Below are positions 18,927-31,800 of a stretch of DNA of 64,000 bases, piece by piece. The number at the start of each line of letters is the position of its first letter. Positions within the stretch are counted from its first letter, which is position 1. The notes under the pieces are model-generated. The model saw only the letters and a program-made list of their open reading frames with translations. It made no database searches and was not told where the DNA came from. The stretch comes from Henricia sp. BOLD:AAB3569. Its lineage: Eukaryota > Echinodermata > Asteroidea > Spinulosida > Echinasteridae. The translations under genes and the position numbers were made by a program. Location of the stretch: assembly GCA_037783545.1 (NCBI GenBank), contig JBBELK010000315.1, positions 186,001 through 250,000 on the forward strand, given 5' to 3'.

Positions 18927-19163
18927 TCAGGTAGTCTGTGACGCAGATAAAATTAAAGTGTTCGCGCGCTCTAGAGCAACCAATAGACACGTCCGATCGG
19001 TTCTGAGTCTCAAGCTGGAATTCTGTACGTAGTTTTTTTTCTGTATGTCAATTAATACTTGCTTGATTTCCTCGGTGGCTTTATATGCGTTATAAACAGG
19101 GATAAGTTTTTTGGATATTAATTTGTCGTGATCATATTTTCTGAGTCTTTCAAATTCCATCAA
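18927..19163 (-). other. Unassigned short open frame upstream of the LINE
   Basis: 78 codons with protein-like composition (MMEFERLRKYDHDKLISKKL, then PVYNAYKATEEIKQVLIDIQ) predicted to be helical in its first half. I do not recognise it. It could be a remnant of the element's 5' region, an exon of an unseen minus-strand gene, or chance. Confidence 0.15.
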
Positions 19164-19246
19164 TTATCCACCTGTTTTTGTTCACCATTCACAGCCAAAC
19201 AAAAGTACAATGTACCGAGAGTGGACGTTGGTGGCGGTAGTACTAT

Positions 19247-19632
19247 TTACCGGAAAACACCAGAAAACACCGGAAAACATACTAAATACCGGAAAACATA
19301 CTAAATACCGGAAAACACCGGAAAACAGTATTTTATGGTGTTTTCTGCAGGTAGTGGGGGTGGTGTTATTAAGTGCTTTCGGGTGTTTTCCGGTATTTAG
19401 TGTGTTTTCCGGTATTTAGTATGTTTTCCGGTGTTTTCCGGTATTTAGTGTGTTTTCCGGTATTTAGTGTGTTTTCCGGTATTTAGTATGTTTTCCGGTG
19501 TTTTTCGGTGTTTTCCGGTATTTAGTGTTTTCCGGTATTTAGTATGTTTTCCGGTGTTTTCCGGTGTTTTCCGGTGAGTTTTCCGGTGTTTTCCGGTATT
19601 TTCCGGTGTTTTCCGGTGTTTTCCGGTATATA
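19247..19632. repeat. CCGGAAAACAC minisatellite in two opposite blocks
   Basis: Block 1 (19247-19345) repeats CCGGAAAACACCGGAAAACA with ACTAAATA spacers. After a short gap, block 2 (19380-19632) is the inverse, CCGGTGTTTTCCGGTATTTA, with about 20 CCGG words. It forms a long imperfect palindrome that ends about 210 bases before the SKAP start codon. Confidence 0.92.
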
Positions 19633-19841
19633 GTATCACCCCGTTGGTGGCGCCATATTTAATTCACGGTCAAAGTTGCAATGCGGAAGTTACATTGCAG
19701 ACGACGTACGTGTGACGACATGCGGTATCTTTATATGTATGCGGAAATAAAGTTCGGCGTGCGCTACGCGGAAACTGCCACAAAACTCACGAGAAAAGAC
19801 TTATAAATACTGCATTATTAAATGGTGACTTTGGTGTCGTC
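19633..19841 (+). promoter_or_regulatory. Presumed SKAP 5' UTR / proximal promoter
   Basis: About 210 bases of CpG-containing DNA between the CCGG array and the first coding ATG. No unambiguous TATA box or initiator was picked. The role is inferred from position only. Confidence 0.3.
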
Positions 19842-19890
19842 ATGCCGGAGCTGGAGAAGGTTATTGAGGAGGTGAAACGGTTTCTCAAAG
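19842..19890 (+). CDS. SKAP2: SKAP exon 1
   Basis: Starts at ATG 19842 (context GTCGTCATGCCGG) and encodes MPELEKVIEEVKRFLK plus one base; donor CTCAAAG|GTAATT. It is the first half of the dimerisation helix continued by exon 2. Confidence 0.82.
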
Positions 19891-22800
19891 GTAATTAATT
19901 GCTGTATTCACAGTCATTTTGTAAAGGAGAAAGAATAAACCTTATCGATGTTTTTCAATGCATTATGATTATGGGATTGGATGACAAAATTGCCCGGCTA
20001 AATGTGCGTAAACCTATGGGGCGGACACCAACTCAGCAACATTTTTACTCATTTTCACGAAAACCAAAAAGAGTTCAAGAATCAACCTCCACCACTCTAT
20101 CTTCATGATCTTTGACACATAATGACATATCAAACATACTGACAAACATGTCCCGAAACAGAAATGTTGTAAATCTAAATGCGATAAATCGTCGGGTATT
20201 TCCTCCCCAGGTTCGTAGCTAGTGGGAGAGTCCGAATACCGCGCTCGCAGCTCAGTATGTGTGCAATGCAACACCCGTTTCGGCGCTGGTTGGATTGAGT
20301 TAGTCAGTGAGCTTTCCTTTCATACAGTGGATTGTTGTCATTTTGCCTCGAAATTAGAATCACACCCAAAAATTTCAAGCTGGTTGTGTCCTGTAGTGGT
20401 TTTAAATATTCTCGATTAGAAAACAATCAAAAAGCACAACTTACATTGCCGTTTTTCAATCAAAAACGTATATTTCCGACACTCTTTCACGAAGAAATAT
20501 CTCCTTACGATGTTGCCATGCTGCTATGAGGTTGGCTTGAGCGCTCCAGCATTTTCGGAGGCGACTCCGATTCCAAAAAAGAATCCCAATTCCATTCGAG
20601 ATCGATTCCATTTTTCGTATGAAAACATACGTGTACATTGCGATTTCTTATTGTGTCAAGGACAACCCATTTTAATCGATTCCAGTGCGGAGTCGCCCAA
20701 GCTAGCGTAGAATGGAGCCCATAGCTCAACGTGGGTTTTTTGTGAACGTACAGTTGGTGTGCCTCTACGGAGGCCCAAGGAGAACGCCTGGGAGGCCCAT
20801 AGTGGCGCTCTCTTGTCACGCGCATTTATACAGCGCGGCACGTAACCGTTTAGTTTCGTTAGACGTTCTCTTTGGGCGTCCGTCAACAGATTTCTTCGTG
20901 AAAGAGTGTCGGAAATATACGTTTTTGATTGAAAAACGGCAATGTAAGTTGTGCTTTTTATTTGTTTTCTAATCGAGAATATCTAAAACCACTACAGGAC
21001 ACAACCAGCTTGAAATTTTTGGGTGTGATTCTAATTTCGAGGCAAAATGACAACAATCCACTGTATGAAAGGGGTTCCTTCTGTCCCTATGGGAAATCCC
21101 GTAGGGACAGAATCATTCTGTCTAGGATTGAGTGTGCTGCAATTATTCTCCTTAAGTTAGAGTTGTGACAAAGTAAAAAATAAAAATTGTGGTCATGATG
21201 ATGATAGGCCTACCTGCAAGTGATGGATCTCTGCTTTTGTCGAATACGAAGGCCTGAAACATATGCCAAATTGAAGAAAAAATCTCAGGTGGGGTAAAAA
21301 AGGGCAACCAGGCCCTAGCCTAGAACGTGACAATCGGACGTCACGTGACCACATTCGTGTGACTAACTTATGTTCAGTTTTTTGTCTGTCGCCTGAGGTG
21401 TATGATTTTCAAACATCCATATCTGATATGTTTTAATTTTGTTTAAAAAGTAGTTAGTCGTACATTGTACACAATGAAACTATTGATAGCCTGATACCCA
21501 AAATCTTGGAATCGTCGATGCTGCTCAAGAGGAAAAAATGGAGTAAAAATTAGACCACAACATTTGAGACCACAACATCTGAATTTTTGTGATTTCAGAT
21601 GTGGAGACTTATCTGTCCACCACACTCAAGAAGGAGAAACTCAAGAAAGAGACCAACACAAAGCGAGAGGAACTGCTTAAAGATGTAGGGAGCATTCTCA
21701 TTAAGCTGTGTCCTCCACAGATTGAGGAAGATGATGATGAACAGCAAGGTAAGTTTTGATTTTAAAAAAACATTAAGATTTTGTGGAAGTCCTACGAGTT
21801 TAGGAAATTAGTACAGGTCTGTAAGTTGCAAGATTACTGGGGCGGTATTCAAAAAACGACTTAAAGGGACATGATACCAACTTTGTTGGGCTATTTTGGG
21901 CTTAAAGATTACATGCACGATCATTGACACTTGCACTTAAAATTTAAATAAGGACTCGAGACTCGGCCTGATGAGGACTTAGCCCTAAACCATTTCACCC
22001 CGAATATGTTTGGATATGTTTGGTTTGGCCTGGGCCGGTTATGTTTGCGTATGAAAAAAAAGGTCATACCGAATATTCGATTCGTTAAAATGCTATTCGA
22101 ACATTCGATGGATGATCGAATATTCAAAAATTTGATTCATTTGGCACACTGCTACTCCAAAGATAGATTACATGATTGGAAAAAATAAAAACGGGAACAA
22201 ATTACAGCTGAAGAATAATGTTGATAAACTGCCTTGTAGAAGTTTCAGCCACATATAAGCTGCAGTAAAACTTCAGAAAACCTGAAAAATCCATGCATAC
22301 ATGTACTTTTATATACGGGTCATTCCCAAAATTAGGGGTCCAAAATTTTGGCGTCCCAGTTACATGTACGTACGACACTCTCTGCTTCAAAAATCACCAC
22401 TTATGACCACAAATTCTCAGTAATGGACTGTGGCCTGTGATTATAGGGGGCAGCATAATTTTCTTCAATATTTTGTTTTCTGATTCGAGAAATATATTTA
22501 AAACAAAAGACCATAAAGGCTAATCATTTGTTTCATGGTATTGGATAGGAGTTTGGTGTCCCGGGTTACCTACGCCAATGAAAATTGGCTGTAGAATGAG
22601 TTTGCATTAACCTTGGTGCCATATCTACACACAAACATTAAATTTGAGTGGCATTTGTTCAAATAAAAATAATTATTTTCTACTGGGAAACCACTTTCAT
22701 TTATTAAAAACACTTGGAAATCTTAAAAAGCATGTCACACTTTTGGACCCCTAATTTTGGGAATTACCCATACACTCGACCAAAAAAGTTCTGTCACTAG

Positions 22801-25800
22801 TAAGACATTTGCAGATATTTATTATGAAATTGGATTTAATGTACAATGTAGGAAAATAATATATCAAATTTTAGCTGAACATATCCCTCAAAGGAATAGA
22901 GCTCAAGAGAGATCATGATGGCAAGCTTCACTGAACAGGAATGCAACAAAGGAGTGTGGGGTCAGAATGAAAAACGCCAAAGAATGTTAAATGCAACTTG
23001 CGATTTGGGCAATTTGTGTGTAGACAATTAGGAAATTTTTAAGTGAGTTTGGATTTATCAATGTCTTGTCAAAAACATCCAAATCAAAATAGTTAAATTG
23101 TCTAATCTGAATCGTACCATTGCATTAGGTATGGTGGAAGCAAAATACTGAACTACATGTAAACTCCCCTTGCTTGAGTGCAATAAAGTTAACATCGTTG
23201 TTTATTGGTGTTTTTTTATTCTGACCCCACACTCCTTTGTTGCATTCCTGTTCCGCTAAGCTTGCCGTCATGATCTCTCTTGAGCTCCATTCCTTTGAGG
23301 GGATATGTTCAGCTAAAATTTGATATATTATTTTCCTACATTAAATCCAATTTCATAATAAATATCCATAAATGTCTTACTGGTGACAGAACTTTTTTGG
23401 TCGAGTGTACATGTATTTAATGAATGGTAAAAATAATTGTCTGCAGACAATTTATATTTCAAATGTACCTTTAGTGGGCAGTTTCTCCCACAAAGGTACC
23501 ATTTTACATGGGAAGGTGGTGTTTGTTACCATTGCTGTAAACACTTTTCACACTACAACCTCTCAACCCGGGTTGAAATGCCAATTTTTAACCCCGCATC
23601 ATTTCACACTTGTTTCGGCCAAACCGCGTTTATCTCGCCCCGGGGCGAGTTCAACCCGAGTTCAACAGAGAGGATTCACACTTGTGCAACGTCAGGGTTT
23701 AGTTCAACCCGGGTTAAAACCAATCCCATGGGTTGACGCGGGGTTGGCACCGTGTTAAAATTGATCAAGTGTGAAACGTCGTTTTTGTTCAACCCCGCGT
23801 CTACCCCAAGATTTTTAAAGTGTGAAAAAGCCTATAGTCAACCATTTAGTCAAGTTTTCTTGTCAACTTGTGCAAGTAAAATTTCGGGTAACTGCAAATG
23901 TTGTATTAGGGGTTTAAATGCATAATTTAAAAAAATGACTCCAACATGATAAGATCAAAATTTCAGTATCCCTGGGAAGGGGGAGGGAGGCAAGTTCAAG
24001 GAAATGACGTTTCCCACTGAACTCCCACTGGGGGTACTGTACTGGCTGGTGCAGCCCTGCACAATGTTAAGCAACGTTTTCTCAGGAAGTGGTAAATTTT
24101 GACAGTGAGGCATGTGATTATTGAGTGGCTAACTTGTGACCTAAACCGAGCCTGTTTAATGAAATGATTCAACTTTAATTTATGACCATCATTGAGTCAA
24201 TTAGGGAAGGGCAGGTCAATTGAATTTCAAGCATTATTAAATAGTAAAAGTACATGTAATACAAGGTTACTGTATACCGGTATCACAAGCGCGAGTGGGA
24301 ACGAATTTATTTTCAAGCAAACTTGATGCACACATGCGGGTGCCGGGAAGCGCATAACCAGTTTTCGAATTACATGTAGCACTGGTCCGTTGGCTAAATG
24401 ACAGTTGAAATTGTCTCGGGCCAGTTGGAAAGCCTCCCCAAATGGTCCGGCTGACCAGTTAAAATAAAACAGATCCATGCCGTAACTCAAACATTGTCTT
24501 TTTAAAAAATGCATTAGGTAGGGTATTATCATACAGTGCCTCCTTCAAGTTTAGAAAAAATTGAAGGGAAAATCTACCAAATTGAACTTGTTTATTCGCT
24601 CACATGTGGTTAATTCAAACAACTGAGGCGCGTTCAATAGCGCAATACGTATGCATACCGACAATACCTTCAATGGTGAAGGTATAGGAAAATACCCAAT
24701 ACCGGCGTACGTATTGTGCTATTGAACTCGCCTCTAGTAAAACAATTTGAACCAGGCCATTTGAAATGCCGATGGGCCAGTAAAGACTTAAGCCAACTGG
24801 CCATGTTGGCCAATTGGGAAAAAAGTTATTAAAGGCAAACACTGTTATAACAAGCCACATTGGACGCACACACACAAGCGTAGTTTGCTACAGAGCACCC
24901 ACTTTGTACACAAAATTTTATAATTTACACCCAAAGCCCTATTTAAACCCCACATTTAAACCCCATATTACAATGTACCGGTACATATGTATGCCACAAT
25001 ACCGATCGCCATTGGCTGGTACGGTACAGTATAGCCGCCTTTCCTGCAGTTCAACATGTTCAACAGAGCGTTATTTTTAGCCAACATGTGCTCACTCTTG
25101 TACTAAAAATAGGATCTGGGAAATTATGGGGGATTATACCGTAGGCTCTGAAGTGGCTGGAAGGAGCCTGACAAGCTAGAAAGAAAATGAACGTGTTGTT
25201 TCGCAGGACTGTAGTCGAGTCCCCACTTTCTGATTCTGAGTCAGAGTCCTTGGTGTCCGAGTTTGAGTCCGAGTCCTTGAGTCCTCAGCAGGCCGAGTCC
25301 GAGTCCCGAGTCCTTATTTCAATTGCAAGTGCAATATCTGATTGTGCCTGAGATCTTTAGCAGCTCGTTAGTTTGCTTTAGGCAAAGATAAATGTTTCTT
25401 TGAGAGGTGAGATACATTTTGAGTGCTCAAAAGTATTTTAAGCGGTAGAAATTATTTATTTTACTTTCTCAGAATATTATTTCACATGTTCGAAATACTT
25501 TCGGCCCCAAAATAAATTACAATAGACACTTCAAAAAAATTCCGGCGCCTGTATAATGTACTTTTTGTAAAATATTGTATATTTATTTCTTTCACTGGAC
25601 TCGGATGGACTCGGCCAAAATCTTTGAGTCCTTACCGCCCGAGTCCGAGTCCTGACTGGCCGAGTCCGAGTCCTGACTGGCCGAGTCCGAGTCCTTGAAA
25701 ATCAGGACTCGAGTCCGGACTCGAGTCCTACAGCGTTGTTGTTTTGTTTTTTAATGACACAGGACGCTCGTCTTATTTTTAATTAGGCCTAATAATTTGC

Positions 25801-28800
25801 TCTAATATTTTTAGGGTTTAAAGGAGGTCCTTTGCCTTTCAATAATGTGGTACTGTTGTATGTTGTTTTGGGGTTGGGAGAGGGGGTGGGAACAGGAACT
25901 CGGCGTACGACCACTTTTTTCCCTTTGTTTCCAACATTTTACAAAAAAGGGCACTTGTTTTCATTGTCAGCAGCAATGTTGATGCTAAGGCAGCTACTGT
26001 AGGCCTGTGTGCTGCTCCATGTATTTTAAATTTTGAAAGCTTGAGAGGATGACATTAAACATGCAACAGTTTAAACATGTTAAAGGATGAGGTCTCATTT
26101 TTTTCCAACTATCACACCGTAAAGTAAAAGAAATCTGTTGTGACCAGTGACTTACGCCACATTATTTTTTCCCCTTGTAAAATGATACATGTATCTTTGT
26201 GGGAGAAATTATCAACTAAAGGTACTTTTTAAAAAAAAGAAGTCTGCAGACAACTTTTTTTACCATTCATTTAACACAAGAAACATGCATGGATTTTTAC
26301 GGTTTTCTCAAAGTATTATAGGCCTAACTGCATGTGGCTGAAATTTGTACAAGGCAGTTTTTTCCAACATTATTCTTTAGTTAAAGGGCCCCTGAAATGC
26401 TCAATAACTTTATGCACAGTTTTTGCTGCATATGAAGGATTACTTGTGTAGAAAGACAATACCACGGTTCATTTTGATGCCCCATGAATAAAAAGTGGCA
26501 TTTTTCAACTTTGAAAATTTCTTCACATAAACTCACAGAAAGAGGGCGCTGTTCGGGGCATGTCACTTTAGGAACACACAGCAGAAAAGCAAGGAAAAAA
26601 CATACAGACTTCAAACTGGAATTGTGGAAAAATGCTGCAGTTTCCATCCTTAGTTTTGTCATGGCTTGCAACAGGCAACATGTAAAACAAACCTAAACTG
26701 TCATGGGTTACAAAAGTTTCAGCAAGTTGGAGAAAATTGTGGAAACTTGTGCACAGTTGAATGAGATTTTCCTGTGTTTTCCTAATGTGACATCACCACT
26801 TTGCTCATGCATATGTAAATTTTCAAAAATCAAAAACCTTGATTTTAACCCCCCAAACAACTTCCAAGTAGTGTTTTTATGATCGTAAATTAATGGACTA
26901 CTGTACATGTAGTTCCATAGCACAGGTTTCATTGATAAAAACACCATTTCAGGGCCCCTTTAACTAGCCTATGTGATGCTGGTGTCTCTGTTAATGATTC
27001 TGTTCCAATTCATCTTCACAAAATGGTGGCTATATATATGAGCAACAGAATAGCGCATAGCAACCATCATAACTTCCCATTCCTGACAGAGTAATTGTTC
27101 TCAGTGGCGACGTGCTTGTAACATACAACCTACAGTTTATTTTGCCATGTTTGGAGCGGTGCATTCTTCCGGATTAAGATGGGGAAGTCCCGACCAACAG
27201 AACAACTAGGCCTAGTATTAACTGTGTCCGGTCCACTCCACATCCTGTTCATGGATTTGCATCAAACTTCCTTGTTCCAAGTAAAAGTCAATTACTGAAG
27301 TACTACAGGGTTTTTCCAAGGCCAGAGTCGTTCTAATGTATTTGTAAAAATGGTTTTTCCAAATCACAAATTTGTATAAGAAATTCTTGTTGTAATTTCT
27401 AAATAGTATGGAATATTTAAAATACGTCATTTAATTGCTATTTGGTATTAGTTTTAATAATAATCTAAAAAATTGTTTAGCAATTATAAAGGGGGACACG
27501 AAGGCATTTTTTCAAGTCTTACGATTACCATGATCACATTTCAAATCTTTCCGACAGTTCCTTTCTGGAAGTGTACAGTATCTGCACGTTAATTACTCAG
27601 AACCTGTACTAAATCGATTCAAATTATATTATGAGTGAAATTTAAATCAATAAAAGTTCCCAAATGTCACCCTTACATATGTACAAAATCAGAAAATCGC
27701 ACTAGTTTATTGAATCGTACATTCTTGTCATGTTTTAGGCGATAGCACCAGGTAAAGGTTGGGTGTTTTTGACAGTTTTGTGAGACCATAAAATTCATAA
27801 CAAATCAACTCCACAACTACAATGTACATGTACATGTACATGTAGGCCTATCCGTTTTTAATGGAATGCACACAATAGACATGTATAGGGTAGTATACCC
27901 GTGTTGTATGTAATTTGCAGTTCATTAAACAGCTAGAATCCCCCCGTCCACATTTTTTTAGTTTTTCTGTTTATCATGGAGGTGTATGTGTCTACAACAC
28001 CATCACAACTTGTTTTTCACAAAAAAATCGACAGGCTTTTGCTTAAAACGTGAAGCAGTCCGACCCTCTTCACCCGAAATTCTGAAACGCTCGAGGTCAC
28101 TTGGTTTGTTTATCAACAGGGTTTTGACGTCATCCTGAGAAACATACAAAACGGCCTGTGCAGTATTGAATGGAAAATACACGAAGTGAATGTTTATCAT
28201 GCCTGTTTTGTCCTTGTAATTCAAAATACAAACGTGAAAAACACTTCATGTAATATGACAACAATCTACTATTACCTGTTTTGTGACAAAACGGTGAAAT
28301 TGTGGCTCACAATGAAGCTCTTTTGAAGTAAATACTGGTGCATTGCGACGGGTGGTTTTGTCACGGAACGAACGGCATTCACAGCGGTCTGTGTACAGCA
28401 TGGGATGGTTCACTGCGGGCCGTATAGTTCCCATGTCTTACATCGGCCGGTACAAGGACTCATTTTTCTCTCTCTTGGTAATAAAAAAGAAAATCTTTCT
28501 GCTTTTTTTTTCATAGTGTCTGGTAAAACATACAACCACACAGCTACTGGGCATATATCTGGCTTTTTGGACCAACAAAATTCTAAAAAAAACACCGTCT
28601 AACAGAGACGGTTTTCCAAGTTTTTTGCGTGTAAACGTATCGTGTTGACTTCTCTTTCTCAGGATTGCGTCACTGGGTCACGTGCATATCATGAATACCT
28701 AATGAGCGTTTCAGAAATCGCGAAAATCTCATTTTCGAAAAGCGCACTTTGGCTTGCAATTTATCCACTTAAAACCGACAATTAAAAAATAATAAAAATC

Positions 28801-31800
28801 CACGTCGGCAAGAGGGATGTTTGGACTATCTAAAAAAGCCTAAATGCTGGATTTTCGTCAAGGGGGATTCTTCCTCTTTAAACAAAATGGTGTTTAAGAG
28901 CACATTATGAAATATCATTAGCCTTACTCTCAGAGTTAAGCCCCTTTCACACTAGACAGAAACGACCGAAAAGAACATGTTGCGATTTCGTTACGACAGG
29001 TTACGACCACTTAAGACCCCGATGAAACCATCATACGATGATCGTAAAAGTGAAAACGATTTTGATGCGAATCCATTGAGACACTCAATACGACACTTTG
29101 CGAATGTTTGCGATCAGATTGCGACGTTTTACGATGCATTCCAATTTCTTTGCGATCTTATGCGATGCCATTACGATCACTTGCGATTCTTTACAATTTT
29201 TGGCGACCTGGAAGCGATTCTCTGTCGCGGTTTCCTGGAAATTATGACGATCACGTGACTTAATTGCATTCGTATCAAATCGTAAAGAAAACTTAAAAGA
29301 TCTTAAAAGTTCATATTGAAATAGTGCTGAAGGATTGGTTAAGAATCTTTACGATGGCATTAGGATTATTTACGACCTTGTTAAGACACATTACGACTTT
29401 ATTACAATATCTTACGACCGGTGTGACGATACGACTGTTAACAAAATTTGTGAACATTCTCAAAATTTCGTAATGACTTTGCGACCAAGACAAATCATTA
29501 CGATCGTTTAAGAATGTTTACGAATGCTTACGATTCAAAATCGTTAAGGTTCGTATGAACTACATGTATCCAAAATCGTCTAAGTGTGAAAGAGGCTTTA
29601 AAAAGTAAACCACTTTATTCCCCTGGAGCAGAAGACTGCACTTGCAGTTTTGGTTATGCAGTATACATACATGTATCACCCCGTTTACACTCGATTCGGC
29701 AAAGGCGAATCGAACTCCGCAATTTCCAAAAAGGGGAGTTGAAGCCGGGTAAGCACTAAGTGTAAACGCAAAAGGCGAATTGAAAAAGGCGGATCAGACC
29801 CGGGTCTGATTCGCCTTTTTCAAGTCACCTTTGGGGTAGGGTTGAACCCCGCAATTGCGGGGTTCAACCCCGCAATCGTCAAGGTCGCTTGTAGTGTAAA
29901 CGCTACCCGAATACAGATTCGGCAATTTCCTTTGGCGACATCCGGGAGGCCATCGTTTGGCGCGCTTTATTTTGTGGGCATGCGTGATAGAATGTACGCC
30001 ACTTACTGTGCTGGTGTGCTACTGCTAGTACATCGCTCACGGCACGTTTTGTTGGGCAAAAACTACCCTAGTCCTACTGGAAATTCGTCCTACTGAGAAG
30101 CACTTCTTCTCTGCATAAATCTACGCCGTAAAATAGCCAAAAGTGGCAACATCATGGCTACAAAAACAAAGGAATTCTCCATGATATTGAACTGTTGAAA
30201 TTCAGTCCAGAATTTTCGTCAACAGGAAAAATTTTGCATGCAGCAGCGCAGTAATAACGCGTCGATTTTCACGACACCCACCAAGTGTGACGGTGCACAC
30301 GATCATTACACAACAACATCGGGCGCGCGCTTTCATGACCTCTAATTTTGACCTTTCACACCCCAGGGTCCCTCGCATCGGTATTTCCGGCACAAAAGGT
30401 GGGTTGACTGTAGTCTAAACACGGCAAATTGCCGAATCTGTATCCACCTTCGCCCGTTCGAGTGTAAACGCGGTGTTAGTCTCTGGGGGTGCATGGAGAC
30501 TTGATGACTAGTTTTCTATTTCAAGTCGTAAATCTTATTTCCCAAGTCCAGTCACAATTAAGTCATTTTCTCCAGAGTCAAGTCACAGGTCAAAAACCAA
30601 AAACTAACTTGACCCCAAGCTACATCAAGATAAGAGACCAGCTCTGCCCTGGTCTAATTCATGGTCTAATTCATAGGCTAATTCTGTATAACTGCCCCAA
30701 GACACTCACACTTAGAACTGCATGCAGTTCCCCATCAGATTTAAGAGGCCTGCTTGAGGCAATGTTTGAACCTTTTAGATTTTAACGATTATCAATGTAC
30801 TATATGTACCATCCTCTTGCAACAGTGCCCCTTTAACGCACTCCCCAACTCCTGCGTACAGTGGCCCTGTTGAAAAAGGCCCCATTTGGCAGTGGGACTA
30901 GCGACAGAAATCCTGTCGCCTCTGCTGGCGGACCAATCAGGACGCTTGCAGTGCATTGTAGCACGATTGCAAGCATTCAAATGTCACACGCGCAGATTGT
31001 AAACACCGTGCATGCATGTGATACATGTACTCGGTAATGCTGGCCGTTGTCCGCGTCGGCGATTGGCTGCTATTTAAAGCATACTGGGGAATCCGTTCCA
31101 TTACATTCGTCAGCATGCATCCCTGTTATTAATTTGAAAAACTGCGGAGTAAATAAGGTTCGCTGTTTGAAAGTTTGGTAGGAATGGGACAGTCATAAGG
31201 AACGGAACCCAATAAACATCTGGAAAGTATAGAAATTGGTTTTTTTCGGCATAACATGACCGAATTGATTAAATTACATCAAAATGACTCGGGCGTGAGT
31301 TGGCTCAAGACAGCAGCCGGCTCGCTCCACATATTTGCGTGTATTTCCTCAGGGTATTGTCACGTCGCTTCGCAGAGTGGAAATTCCCTGAGATCTCAGG
31401 ATGTATATGTACATGCACTTCTTCTTCAAATTATGAAACAGGAAACTCAGCGGAGTGGTGTGTTTCCTGATAACGTTTTTAACTTTCCAATCTTGTTTCT
31501 TTTGTAGGATTCAAGGTTCAGCAGTTCAGCATATACAAGATTCTCTAGAAAATAATGCAGAGCCTAAAAATATAACTTTGTTTAAAACAATAATAAAAAT
31601 TTAAAAGCGTACCAGCTGTGCTTAACCCTAAACCAAGTTTTTGTGATGACTTGTTTTTCCTCCTAAAGCTTGAAAAAGTGGCTGTTTTCTAGGAAAGAAT
31701 TTCCTTTTCTGGTCGTCATTTATTTTCCCTATAATGACTTAACCCTAACTCCCTAGGGTGTATGTAAAATTGTGTTGTCTGATTTTAGAGAGATTTTTGA

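Noticed and set aside
19445..19639. Lys/His-rich repeat frame (GKHRKTPENT)
   Set aside because: Translation of the CCGGAAAACAC minisatellite.
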